Positions 46,185 through 54,641 of a stretch of DNA of 64,000 nucleotides are shown here, piece after piece (position 1 is the first letter of the stretch; every line of letters starts with the position of its first letter). The stretch covers positions 744,001 through 808,000 of the forward strand of contig CAWCSS010000009.1 of NCBI GenBank assembly GCA_963798325.1. The letters run 5' to 3'. A program made the position numbers and the translations under genes. The notes under the pieces were generated by a model. That model was not told the origin of the DNA, made no database searches, and saw only the letters and a list, made by a program, of their open reading frames with translations. Origin of the DNA: Solirubrobacter sp963798325. Its GTDB lineage: Bacteria > Actinomycetota > Thermoleophilia > Solirubrobacterales > Solirubrobacteraceae.

Positions 46185-46922
46185 CTAGGTGCGGGCGGTG
46201 CGGCCGCCGTCGACCTTCAAGTCGGCGCCGGTGATGTAGGGCGCCTCGTCGGAGAGCAGGAAGACGCACGTGTTGGCGATCTCGCTCGGCTCGCCCAGCC
46301 GGCCGAGCGGGTTCGCCTGCCGGTGCGCGTCGAGCGCCCCGTCGCCGAGCGGGTGGCGCGCGGCCGCGTCGAGCAGCATCTCGGTGGCGATCGAGCCCGG
46401 GGAGATCGTGTTCGCGCGGACGTTGGACGGGCCGCAGTCCAGCGCGATCGAGCGCATCAGCCCGAGCACGCCGGCCTTCGAGCTGGTGTACGCGACCGAG
46501 CGCGGGTGCGCGACCGAGGCGTTCATCGAGGCGACGAGGACGATCGAGCCGCCGCCGGCCTCGATCATCGCCGGGACCACCGCGCGCGACCAGACCATCG
46601 GGCCGGTGAGGTTGATCGAGAGCATCCGCGCCCACTCCTCGCCGGTGACCTCGGTGATGTCGCCGTTGAGGTGCGCGCCCGCGATGTGCGCGAGGCCGTG
46701 GATCGCGCCGTAGGTGTCTTTGGCAACGTCGACCGCCTGCGCCGCCAGTGCCGGATCGGCGACGTCCCCGACGACCGCGGGCACGCCCAGCTGCTCGACC
46801 GCCGGGTCACGGTCGGTGACGACGAGCTGCGCGCCCTCGGCGCGGCAAGCCTCGACGGTCGCGCGGCCCATCCCGCGCGCCGCTCCGGTGACGATCACGA
46901 CCTTTCCGTCAAGACGACCCAT
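46185..46922 (-). CDS. SDR family oxidoreductase
   Basis: 245 residues. TGAARGMG near residue 12, AGAHLNG in place of NNAG, Ser in LVASMNASVAHP, YTSSK as catalytic Tyr/Lys, ending YITGADLKVDGG. It acts on an alcohol/ketone pair; cofactor NAD(H) is suggested by VTDRDP (acidic residue after strand 2). ATG 46922 is 6 bp from operator site 5, so the mRNA is probably leaderless. Divergent from another SDR. Confidence 0.88.
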   Translation of the reverse strand: MGRLDGKVVIVTGAARGMGRATVEACRAEGAQLVVTDRDPAVEQLGVPAVVGDVADPALAAQAVDVAKDTYGAIHGLAHIAGAHLNGDITEVTGEEWARMLSINLTGPMVWSRAVVPAMIEAGGGSIVLVASMNASVAHPRSVAYTSSKAGVLGLMRSIALDCGPSNVRANTISPGSIATEMLLDAAARHPLGDGALDAHRQANPLGRLGEPSEIANTCVFLLSDEAPYITGADLKVDGGRTART

Positions 46923-46927
46923 GACAA

Positions 46928-46943
46928 CTAACCTATCGTTTGG
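46928..46943 (-). promoter_or_regulatory. Operator site 5 of the CCAAAC regulon (divergent SDR promoters)
   Basis: On the minus strand CCAAACGATAGGTTAG, in a gap of 29 bp between divergent starts at 46922 and 46952. So short a gap means both promoters must overlap the site. Confidence 0.72.
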
Positions 46944-46951
46944 TTGAATCC

Positions 46952-47776
46952 ATGTCTATGAAATCGGTGGCGATCATTACGGGTGCGGCAGGTGGCGTCG
47001 GCCGGGCCTGCGTTCAGCGCTTCGGCGAGCGGCACAGGCTCGTCGTCAGCGATGTCTCCGCCGACGCGCTCGCCGGCATCGACGCGGTGAAGGTCGTCGG
47101 CGATCTCCGCGAGCCCGAGACGGCGCAGCGGCTCGCGGACGCCGTGGGCGACGAGCCCCTCGGGGCGGTCATCTGCGCCGCCGGTCTGAGCCCGCACATG
47201 GCCTCCTCGTCGGACATCTTCGGCGTGAACCTCGTCGGCACGGCGCGCGTGCTGGCCGCGGTCGAGCCGCTGCTGCGCCCGGGGACCGTGGCGGTCTGCA
47301 TCGCGTCGATCTCCGGTCACCGCATCGGCGTCCGCGGGCATGATGAGGCGATGCTCGACCCGTTGCGCGAGGCACTGGAGGAGGAGATCGCCGTCGTCGA
47401 AGGTGAGAGCTGGAAGCCGGGACTCGCCTACGCGGTGAGCAAGCGCGGCGTGATCGTGCACGTCGAGCGGCTCGCGCGCTCCTGGGGCGAGCGCGGCGCG
47501 CGCATCGTCTCCATCTCCCCCGGGCTGATCGACACGCCCATGGGCCGCCTGGAGGCCGAGCAGTCCGGCGGCAACGCGCGCCAGCTCACGGCGTGGTCGG
47601 CGCTCGACCGGCCGGCGGCCGCCGACGAGATCGCGTCCGTCGCCGAGTTCTTGGCCTCCCCCGGTGCGGCCTACGTGACCGGCTGCGACGTGCTCGTGGA
47701 CGGCGGGACGGTCGCGGCGCTCGCCCATCACGCCCGCGCCGAGGCGCGCGAAGCCTGGGATCGGCCGAGTTACTGA
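46952..47776 (+). CDS. SDR family oxidoreductase (extended catalytic loop)
   Basis: 274 residues from ATG 46952 (ATG 46958 and TTG 46940 are also in frame). TGAAGGVG near the start, CAAGLSPH, Ser in CIASISGHRIG, and Tyr/Lys in YAVSK. Between the Ser and Tyr there is an insertion of about 25 residues (DPLREALEEEIAVVEGESWK), as in 3-alpha-hydroxysteroid dehydrogenase-like SDRs. That makes a steroid- or terpenoid-like substrate plausible but not proven. TGATG junction with the LLM gene. Confidence 0.85.
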   Translation: MSMKSVAIITGAAGGVGRACVQRFGERHRLVVSDVSADALAGIDAVKVVGDLREPETAQRLADAVGDEPLGAVICAAGLSPHMASSSDIFGVNLVGTARVLAAVEPLLRPGTVAVCIASISGHRIGVRGHDEAMLDPLREALEEEIAVVEGESWKPGLAYAVSKRGVIVHVERLARSWGERGARIVSISPGLIDTPMGRLEAEQSGGNARQLTAWSALDRPAAADEIASVAEFLASPGAAYVTGCDVLVDGGTVAALAHHARAEAREAWDRPSY

Positions 47777-48855
47777 TGCGCGTCGGCTACCTCATCGATA
47801 CGAACCTGACCCGCCCCGATCGCCGGCCATTGACGCCCGCCGAGATCGCCGACGGCCTCGACGCGATGGTCGAGGAGGGCATCCTCGCCGAGCGCGCCGG
47901 CTTTCACTCCGTACACGCGCCGGACCGCCACGCCGTGGCCGCGACGGCGCTGCCCGGGCCCGAGCAGCTGCTGACGCTGCTCGCGCGCGAGACCGATCGC
48001 GTGATGCTCGCGACGTTCACGTTCGTGGCCACGCTCGTGCACCCGATGCGGGCGGCCGAGCAGTTCGCGGTGATCGACAACCTCTCGCGCGGGCGGCTCG
48101 TGACCACGGTCTCGCGCGGCTTTTTGCCGATGTTCTGGGGCCAGTACGGCATCCCCGAGGAGAAGCTGCTCGGGCGCTTCCTGGAGGCGCTGAAGGTCTG
48201 GCGCGCCGCGTTCGAAGGCGAGCGCTTCGACTTCGACGGCGAGCACTGGACCGTCCGCGACGGCTTCCTCGCTCCCGCCCCGTTCCAGGACGGCGGCTGG
48301 CCGATCTGGAGCGGCGGCAACGCCTCGCCGGCGGCGATCAAGCGCTCGGCCTCCCAGGCCGAGGCCTGGACGTGCGACCCGATGCCCTCGACGGCCGAGG
48401 CGTTCGCCGAGGACGCGGGCATCTACCGCGAGCGGGCGGCCGAGCTCGGCAAGACGCCGTTCGTCGTGCTGATGCGCGACGGCTGGGTGGCCGACAGCTT
48501 CGCCGAGGCGGCGCAGGTCTTCGGCGAGCACTACGCGCGCATGACCCGCTTCTACCTGCGCGCCGGCAACCTCGCTCGCAACCCGGGCTACGCCGGGCCG
48601 GAGGACATCACGCCCGAGAGCGTCGCGCCGCACATGGTCATCGGCGAGCCGCAGCAGTGCATCGAGCACCTCGAGATGCTGGCCGAGGAGCGCGGCGTGG
48701 ACTACGTGGTGTTCTGCTGCCGGGTCTCCACCGGGCCGTCGCTGGAAGCGACGCGCGAGCAGATCCTGCGCTTCGGCGAAGAGGTCGTGCAGCCGATCCA
48801 CAAGCGGTATGCGGCGCCGGACCATCCGGCGATCCCGCTCGCCTGCCGCTGGTAG
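47776..48855 (+). CDS. LLM-class flavin-dependent oxidoreductase
   Basis: 359 residues. N-terminal strand MRVGYLIDTN, then EEGILAERAGFHSVHAPDRHA, LARETDRVMLATFTFV, LSRGRLVTTVSRGF, and WPIWSGGNASPAAIKRSASQAEAW, all typical of bacterial luciferase-like monooxygenases. F420 or FMN is the expected cofactor. It lies one base overlapped behind the SDR and 6 bp from the convergent PHA synthase end. It is not closely similar to the LLM enzymes at 1410 or 57851. Confidence 0.87.
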   Translation: MRVGYLIDTNLTRPDRRPLTPAEIADGLDAMVEEGILAERAGFHSVHAPDRHAVAATALPGPEQLLTLLARETDRVMLATFTFVATLVHPMRAAEQFAVIDNLSRGRLVTTVSRGFLPMFWGQYGIPEEKLLGRFLEALKVWRAAFEGERFDFDGEHWTVRDGFLAPAPFQDGGWPIWSGGNASPAAIKRSASQAEAWTCDPMPSTAEAFAEDAGIYRERAAELGKTPFVVLMRDGWVADSFAEAAQVFGEHYARMTRFYLRAGNLARNPGYAGPEDITPESVAPHMVIGEPQQCIEHLEMLAEERGVDYVVFCCRVSTGPSLEATREQILRFGEEVVQPIHKRYAAPDHPAIPLACRW

Positions 48856-48861
48856 CGCGGC

Positions 48862-50578
48862 TCAGTCGAAGCGGCGCATCACGTAGCGGCCCGGGGGCGG
48901 GCCCGACCGGCGCGAACGCGTCGGAGCCGGGCGCCTCGGGCGCGGGGCGGCGGCCGTCGGAGCGCCGGTCGAGCCAGGCGAGCCAGTGGTCCCACCAGCT
49001 CGCGTCGTGCAGCTTGGAGCGCTCCAGCCACGTGTCCGGGTCGGCGGGCGTGGACGGCGCGGTGCGATAGCCGGCCGAGCGACCGCCGGGCGGGCGCAGG
49101 ATCGCCTGCAGGTGGCCGCCGTTGACGAGCACGAACGCGCACCTGGAGCCGAGCATGCGGGTGGTCTGGTAGCAGCTGCGCCACGCCGTCAGGTTGTCGG
49201 TCAGCCCGGCGATCACGTACGCCGGCATGCGCACCTTGCGCAGGTCGATCGGCGTGCCCAGCACCGTCAGCGAGCCCGGCACCGTCAAGCGGTTCTCCAG
49301 CGAGAGATCGATCAGGTCGACGACCAGCCCCGCGGGGAGGTTCGTCGTGTCCTCCGACCAGTAGAAGAGGTCCATCCGCGGCAGGTCGGCGACCAGCAGG
49401 TAGCGCTGCACCCACGCCCACCAGACGCTGTCGATCGGGCGCAGCCACGCGAGCGCGGCCTGCAGCTTGCGGCCGTCGACGAACCCGTCGCGCTTGACCT
49501 TCTCGATCGCCCGCGCCGCCGATCCGCGGTCCATCAGGCCGGTCGGGCTCGCGGGCTCGGAGTGGTCGAGCACCGCGACGGTCAGCGACGTGCTCGCCAC
49601 CTCGTCCTCACGACCCAAGGCCGCGAGATGCGCGAGCGCGATCGTCAGCAGCTGCCCGCCCGCACACACGCCGAGCGTGTGCACGCGCGGCTCGCCCGTG
49701 ATCTCCCGCACAGCGTCGAGCGCCTCGACGATCGCGGCGATGTAGGTGTCCAGATCGAAGTCGCGGTGCTTGCGGCCCGGGTTGAACCAGGAGATGTGGA
49801 ACACCTGCACGCCGGCCTTGACCGCGTGCTCGACCAGGCTCCGGCCCGGGGCGAGGTCGGTGAGGTAGTACTTGTTGACCAGCGACGGGACGATCAGCAG
49901 CGGCTCGCGGGTGACGTCCGGCGTCACGGGGTCGTACTGGAGCAGCTCCAGCATGGGCGTGCGCAGGACGACGGCGCCCGGCGTCGCCGCGAGCTCCTCG
50001 CCCAGCTTGAACTGGCGCGACGTCGAGCGCACGGGCAGCCGCGGCGGGGTGCGCAGGTCCTGCGCCAGCCGCCGCGGACCGGTCACCAGGCTGCCGCCGC
50101 CGGTGTCGATGAACGCCTTCCAGGCCGCGGGGTTCGACCACGGCCAGTTCGCCGGCGCGAGCCCGGCGATCAGGTTGATCGCCATCAGCCGCACGCGGTA
50201 GTCGTCGGCCGGGTCGAGCTCCGCGCCGTCGAGCACCGCCTCGACGGCCGCGCCCAGCGCCACGTGCTCCTGCGCCAGCGCCCTGAAGATCGGGTTGCCG
50301 CGCCAGACGACGTCCGCGTAGCGCCGGTCGCGGCGGCCGGGGTCGATCTGCGAGCGGCCGGTGGCGATCCGCGCGGACTCGCCCGCCAGCCTGGCCAGCG
50401 GGCCTGCGAGCGCCTTCGGGCGGCGCACCAGGTGCGTGCCGAGCGTCACCGCCTCGCGCGCGGCGATCGTGCGCCGCGCGACGCCGAGCGTCCCCGCGAG
50501 CAGCGCCGCGTCGAAGCTGATCCCCGGCGGATCGGGGATCCAGCTCTCGTCTTCGGAAGTGAATGGAATTTTGACCAA
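48862..50578 (-). CDS. phaC: Polyhydroxyalkanoate synthase, one +1 shift near 48895
   Basis: About 571 residues. The nucleophile Cys lies in GVCAGG (about residue 303), the lipase-like box of PHA synthases, with catalytic Asp in AGLTDNLTAW and His in NGGHLQAI. ASWWDHWLAWL is the conserved C-terminal tryptophan segment. The frame is lost in a run of five C/G at about 48893-48897; dropping one base gives the usual end GRYVMRRFD and a stop at 48862. The start used is TTG 50578, which falls inside operator site 6; no ATG or GTG is available nearby. It polymerises hydroxyacyl-CoA into storage granules. Confidence 0.85.
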
Positions 50579-50590
50579 GCGGTTGGTAGA
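50575..50590 (+). promoter_or_regulatory. Operator site 6 of the CCAAAC regulon (PHA synthase / carboxylase)
   Basis: CCAAGCGGTTGGTAGA, merging with -10 TAGATT (50587-50592) for the rightward carboxylase gene. It also touches the proposed TTG start of the leftward PHA synthase, so binding could affect both. Confidence 0.72.
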
Positions 50591-50635
50591 TTACACCATG
50601 ATGATGCATCCGAGGGGTCCAGGAGGGCGGTAACC

Positions 50636-52210
50636 GTGTCAGCGGACACCACAACGCGGGGGCTGACGGATCCCTACGAGGAACTCGCGCGGCGCCGCCG
50701 CCAGGGCCTCGAGGGCGGCGGCGAGCGCTACATCGAGAAGATCCGCGCCACGGGTCGCCAGACGGCGCGCGAGCGCATCGACCAGCTGATCGATGAAGGC
50801 TCCTGGTACGAGCTCGGCATGCTCGCCGAGCCCGAGTACCGGCGCCCGGACAAGGTCACCACCGGCGATGGCGTCATCACGGGGCTCGGCCGCATCGACG
50901 GGCGCCGCGTGGCCATCATCGCCATCGACACGACCGTCCTCACCGGCACCACCGCGCCGGTCAACATGCGCAAGCAGAACCGGATCGCGGAATGGGCAGG
51001 GCGCCGTCATATCCCGCTGATCTGCCTGTCCGACAACGACGGCGGCCGCCTGCCCGACCTGCTCGGCTGGCGCTTCTCCGGCGTCCCGTTCGACTTCGGC
51101 ACGTTCCTGCAGTCGCCCGCGGGTGAGCCGTCGATCCCGCACGTGACCGCCGTGCTCGGCCCGGCCTACGGCGACGCGGCACTGCACGCCGCCATGGGCC
51201 ACTTCGTCGTCATGCGCAAGGACGCCGCGGTCGCGCTGTCGGGCCCGCCCGTGATCGAGGCGGCGATCGGCGAGACGGTCGAGGCCGAGGAGCTCGGCGG
51301 GCCGAAGGTCGCCCACGAGACCAGCGGCGCCGTGCACGCCGTCGTCGACACCGAGACCGAGGCCTTCGACGCGATCCGCCGCTACCTGTCCTTCATGCCC
51401 GACTCGGCGGCGCTGCCCGCCCCGGTCGCCCCGCCGCTGCCGCCGGCCCGCGACCCGTCCGAGCTGGCGACGCTGGTCCCGCGCGAGCCGCGCCGCGGCT
51501 ACGACATGCGCAAGGTCATCGAGTGCATCGTCGACGACGGGTCGCTGCTGCAGTGGGGCGAGCGCTACGGCCGCAGCCTGATCACCGGCTTCGCGCGCAT
51601 CGAGGGCAACCCGGTGGGGATCCTCGCCAGCCAGCCGATGCAGCGCGCGGGCGTGCTCGACGTCCCGGCGCTGAGCAAGCTGGCCGGCTTCGCCAAGCTC
51701 TGCGACACGTTCAACATCCCGCTCGTCTTCCTGCAGGACGTCCCCGGGCTGATGATCGGCAAGGACGCCGAGCGCGGCGGCATCCTCGCCGGCTACAAGA
51801 ACGTCGTCACCACGCTCGCCTACGCGCGCGTGCCGAAGATCGGCGTCGTCGTGCGCAAGGCCTACGGCGGCGGGCACATCGCCCTCGGCGGCCGGCCCGT
51901 GCGCCCGGACCTGCTGTTCGCCTGGCCGACGGCCGAGATGGGCTTCATGGCGCCCGACACCGGCGTGCGCACGGTCTACCGCCGGCGCCTGGAGCAGGTG
52001 CTCGCCGAGGAGGGCAAGGAGGCGCACGACGCGCTCGTGGCCGAGCTCGAGCTCGAATGGGCGGCCGAGTCCGAGCCGTGGGAGGCCGCGGCCAACATCA
52101 TCCTCGACGACGTGATCGAGCCCGCCGACACGCGCACGCGGATCGCGATGGGCCTCGACTACGCGTGGCCGACCGGCGAGCGCGTGACGCCCACCGGCAC
52201 CTCTACCTGA
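50636..52210 (+). CDS. Acyl-CoA carboxylase, carboxyltransferase (beta) subunit
   Basis: 524 residues in two crotonase-like halves, as in propionyl/methylcrotonyl-CoA carboxylase beta chains. Seen: ARERIDQLIDEGSWYELG, GDGVITGLGRIDGRRVAIIA, VNMRKQNRIAEWAGRRHIPLICLSDNDG, MRKVIECIVDDGSLLQWGERYG, FLQDVPGLMIGKDAE, and RKAYGGGHIALGG. It transfers carboxyl from carboxybiotin to an acyl-CoA. GTG 50636 has AGGAGG 9 nt upstream. The biotin carboxylase partner is at 56315 behind another copy of the same operator; no biotin-carrier gene lies in the window. It ends in an 8-bp convergent overlap with the selenoprotein gene. Confidence 0.9.
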   Translation: MSADTTTRGLTDPYEELARRRRQGLEGGGERYIEKIRATGRQTARERIDQLIDEGSWYELGMLAEPEYRRPDKVTTGDGVITGLGRIDGRRVAIIAIDTTVLTGTTAPVNMRKQNRIAEWAGRRHIPLICLSDNDGGRLPDLLGWRFSGVPFDFGTFLQSPAGEPSIPHVTAVLGPAYGDAALHAAMGHFVVMRKDAAVALSGPPVIEAAIGETVEAEELGGPKVAHETSGAVHAVVDTETEAFDAIRRYLSFMPDSAALPAPVAPPLPPARDPSELATLVPREPRRGYDMRKVIECIVDDGSLLQWGERYGRSLITGFARIEGNPVGILASQPMQRAGVLDVPALSKLAGFAKLCDTFNIPLVFLQDVPGLMIGKDAERGGILAGYKNVVTTLAYARVPKIGVVVRKAYGGGHIALGGRPVRPDLLFAWPTAEMGFMAPDTGVRTVYRRRLEQVLAEEGKEAHDALVAELELEWAAESEPWEAAANIILDDVIEPADTRTRIAMGLDYAWPTGERVTPTGTST

Positions 52211-52733
52211 GCAACTGCGCGATCGCGCGGTCGGCGATCGACCGCGCGAGCTCGCGCAGCGCCGCCTCGTCCTTGCCCCAGATCGGGTGCGGGACGGTCA
52301 GGAAGTGATAGCCGGGCATGCCGAGCTTGGCCGCGTTGGACGCCACCACGGCCTGGAACGGCTCGGTGATCAGCACCGTCGCCGGGGTCCCGCGCTGCTC
52401 GATCATCACGGCGTCGTGCAGACTGCACGCGGAGCAGGCGCCTCAATCACCGAGGCCGCTGATGACCATGTGCGCGCGCACGGCCATCACGTTGGCCTGC
52501 TCGGCGCTGATCACGGTCGCGGCGCTCGGCTTGACCAGGGTCACGACCTCGACCTGGCGGTCCAGGCGCCGGCCGATCTCGGCCACGAGCGCGTCCAGCA
52601 GCTCCTTCGCCAGCGGCTTGCCGTTGGGGATGATCCCGATCACCGGGGTCTCCGCGGGCGCGGCGCGCGGTGCCAGCGACACCGTGGCGACGGCGGGCGG
52701 TGGCTCGTCAGGGCGCAGGACGGTGATCTTCAT
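52203..52733 (-). CDS. UGSC-family selenoprotein (in-frame UGA = Sec97)
   Basis: 176 residues read through one TGA codon at 52445-52443. The frame before it (MKITVLRPDEPPP ... VISGLGD) and after it (GACSACSLHDAVMIEQRG ... IAQLLR, stop TAG 52205-52203) is the same. Together they make one UGSC-family domain, named for its Sec/Cys-Gly-Ser-Cys motif; here it is Sec97-Gly-Ala-Cys100. A hairpin with GU in its loop stands 14-28 nt after the UGA, as bacterial SelB needs. A thiol/selenol redox role is inferred; the family's reaction is unknown. ATGA-coupled last gene of a four-gene operon. Automatic calling would give two fragments. Confidence 0.85.
52410..52442 (-). promoter_or_regulatory. Bacterial SECIS-like hairpin directly after the UGA
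   Basis: In the mRNA, CGUGCA-GUC-UGCACG (52429-52415) is a perfect 6-bp stem with a GUC loop, 14-28 nt past the UGA. An outer GGCG/CGCC (52442-52439 with 52413-52410) closes a longer stem that begins right after the UGA. Known bacterial SECIS elements have a GU in a small apical loop at this distance. It lies inside the coding sequence, as expected. Confidence 0.78.
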
Positions 52734-53821
52734 CTCATCCACGGGACGATGCAGCCGTCCGGCCCGCACTCCGGCAGCGCCTCGCCGGACGGGCGGACGC
52801 GGCGCGTCGCGCGGTAGGCATGGATCGTCGGCGCCCACGACGGCACCCAGGCCGACCAGCCGGCACCTTCGCCGCCGGCCGTGACCAGCAACACGTCCTC
52901 GGGGGAGCGCAGCGACGGCAGCGTGCCGTCGGCGGCCGGTTCCAGCGCGTGCTGGGTCCCGGACTCCAGATGGACGCCGGCCGCGAGGAGCTCGTCGACC
53001 TGGATGCGGGCGTGCTCGTAGACGTACTCGCGCACCTGCGCCTGCGTCCAGCCCTGCGCGACGCAGAAGCCCGCGTGCTCCGGGCCGAGCACGAGCACGC
53101 CATGGCCGCCCTTGCCGGTGCAGAACCAGGCGGGATGCGCGATCGAACGCGCGAACGAGCGCAGGACGTCTTCGGCGTTGTCGGTGAGCTGCTGCGCGAG
53201 CTGGTGCGGACCCTCGACCGCGACCATGGTCACGGTCGTGTCCTCGCGCGCGTAGCCGAGCTGCTCGCTCACCGAGAGCCACGGCGCGGGCGGCGGGTCC
53301 TCGGCGAAGCACAGCGTGTACTTGCCGGGATGGCCGAAGGAGGACGCGTCGGACTCGCCGGGCTTTGAGCCGAGGACGTTCATCGCCACCAGCCGCAGCG
53401 CGCGGCCGATCGTGGCGTTCGCGCGGTTGCCCTGGCCGAGCGCGTTGTGGCGGGCGTTCATGCCGATCTCCGCGGCGATCGGGCCGCTGACGACCGCGCA
53501 CAGCGCCGCGCCGCCGGTGCTGGTGAGCACCGTGTGCAGGTTGAAGGCGGCGTCGAACATCGCCTCCAGCGCGGCGACGACGACCGGGAAGTACTCGGGC
53601 CGGCACCCGGCCATGACCGCGTTGATCGCCGCCTTCTCGAGCGTCACCCCGCGCCCGCGCACCGGCAGGTAGCCGATCAGCGTCTCGGGCTCGTCGAGCG
53701 CGCCGAGCATCGCCTGCACCCGCTCCGGGGTCGGCGCGACGATCGGCAGGCCGTCTGTCCATCCGCGCGCGAAGAACTCCTCCTGGAGGTCGAGCGCCTC
53801 GACCTCGAGCGTCTCACGCAC
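52730..53821 (-). CDS. Uncharacterised partner of the UGSC selenoprotein
   Basis: 363 residues from GTG 53821 (8-bp overlap with the hydrolase), or 380 from ATG 53872, which would overlap it by 59 bp. I do not recognise a characterised family. Notable: FFARGWTDGLPIVAPTPERVQAML near the start, a conserved-looking GCRPEYFPVVVAALEAMFD helix, the Gly/His-rich KGGHGVLVLGPEHAGF, and a C-terminal ECGPDGC with two cysteines five apart. No signal peptide or membrane segment. Its stop overlaps the selenoprotein ATG, so the two are translated together and are probably subunits or consecutive enzymes. A redox partnership is a guess. Confidence 0.8.
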   Translation of the reverse strand: MRETLEVEALDLQEEFFARGWTDGLPIVAPTPERVQAMLGALDEPETLIGYLPVRGRGVTLEKAAINAVMAGCRPEYFPVVVAALEAMFDAAFNLHTVLTSTGGAALCAVVSGPIAAEIGMNARHNALGQGNRANATIGRALRLVAMNVLGSKPGESDASSFGHPGKYTLCFAEDPPPAPWLSVSEQLGYAREDTTVTMVAVEGPHQLAQQLTDNAEDVLRSFARSIAHPAWFCTGKGGHGVLVLGPEHAGFCVAQGWTQAQVREYVYEHARIQVDELLAAGVHLESGTQHALEPAADGTLPSLRSPEDVLLVTAGGEGAGWSAWVPSWAPTIHAYRATRRVRPSGEALPECGPDGCIVPWMR

Positions 53822-54641
53822 GGACGGCCCCCACGAAGTCCTCGAGCCGCTCGGCGAAGACGTCGTTGTCATCGCCCGCGACCATGTGGCCCGCGGCCTT
53901 GACGTCGATGACCTCGGCGTGCGGGACGAGCGAGCGCATGTGGTCCAGCGCCTGGTCGGAGACGACGTCGCTGCGGGCGCCGCGGACGATCAGCGTCGGG
54001 ATCGTCACCGACGCGGCGGCGGCCTCCATCCGCTCGGGGTCCACCCGCCGGTGCGACTCGTCCTCGATCCGCAGGAACTCCGGGTCCCAGTGCCAGTACC
54101 AGCGGCCGTTCTCGCGCAGGCGCAGGTTCTTCTTGAGGCCTTCGTGGTTGCGGCTGCGGCTGCGGTTGGGCGTGTAGGCGGCGATCGCGTCGGCGGCGTC
54201 GTCGAGCGTGGCGAAGCCGTCCTGGTGGGCGGCCATGAAGTCCAGGATCCGTTTCACGCCCGCGGGCTCGGCCCGGACCACGATGTCCACCAGCACCAGC
54301 GCCGCGGCCTTCTCAGGGTGCTCGCCCGCGAGCAGCAGCGACGTCATCCCGCCGAGCGAGGCGCCGACCAGGATCGGCGGCTCCTCGAGCGTGTCGATGA
54401 TCGCGAGGATGTCGGCGACGAACGCATCGAGCGCATAGTCGCCGTCTGGCGCCCAGTCGCTCTCGCCGTGGCCGCGCAGGTCGAGCGCGAGCGCGGCGTG
54501 CCCGTGGTCGGAGAGGCGCTGGGCGGTCTTCGCCCACGAGTGCCGGGTCTGCCCGCCGCCGTGCAGCAGCATCACGGTCGGCTGGCCGCCCGGGTACAGG
54601 TCGCCGGCCAGGCGGACGCCGGCGCCCTGGTAGGTGCTCAC
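53814..54641 (-). CDS. Alpha/beta hydrolase
   Basis: 275 residues, cytoplasmic. Oxyanion strand VMLLHGGGQTRHSW, DLRGHGES, nucleophile Ser in LVGASLGGMTS, Asp in RGARSDVVS, His in AAGHMVAGD. The shape is that of esterases and C-C bond hydrolases. Coupled to the ligase (ATGA) and to the downstream unknown protein (8-bp overlap), it is the second gene of the selenoprotein operon. It may open a ring or ester, or release an acid for the ligase upstream. Confidence 0.88.
   Translation of the reverse strand: MSTYQGAGVRLAGDLYPGGQPTVMLLHGGGQTRHSWAKTAQRLSDHGHAALALDLRGHGESDWAPDGDYALDAFVADILAIIDTLEEPPILVGASLGGMTSLLLAGEHPEKAAALVLVDIVVRAEPAGVKRILDFMAAHQDGFATLDDAADAIAAYTPNRSRSRNHEGLKKNLRLRENGRWYWHWDPEFLRIEDESHRRVDPERMEAAAASVTIPTLIVRGARSDVVSDQALDHMRSLVPHAEVIDVKAAGHMVAGDDNDVFAERLEDFVGAVRA

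Noticed and set aside
52443..52446. Reading the TGA as a normal stop or as another frameshift
   Set aside because: The downstream part continues in the same frame, so no indel is needed, and the codon falls on the Sec/Cys position of the UGSC motif with a hairpin behind it. The other disrupted genes need a base removed; this one does not.
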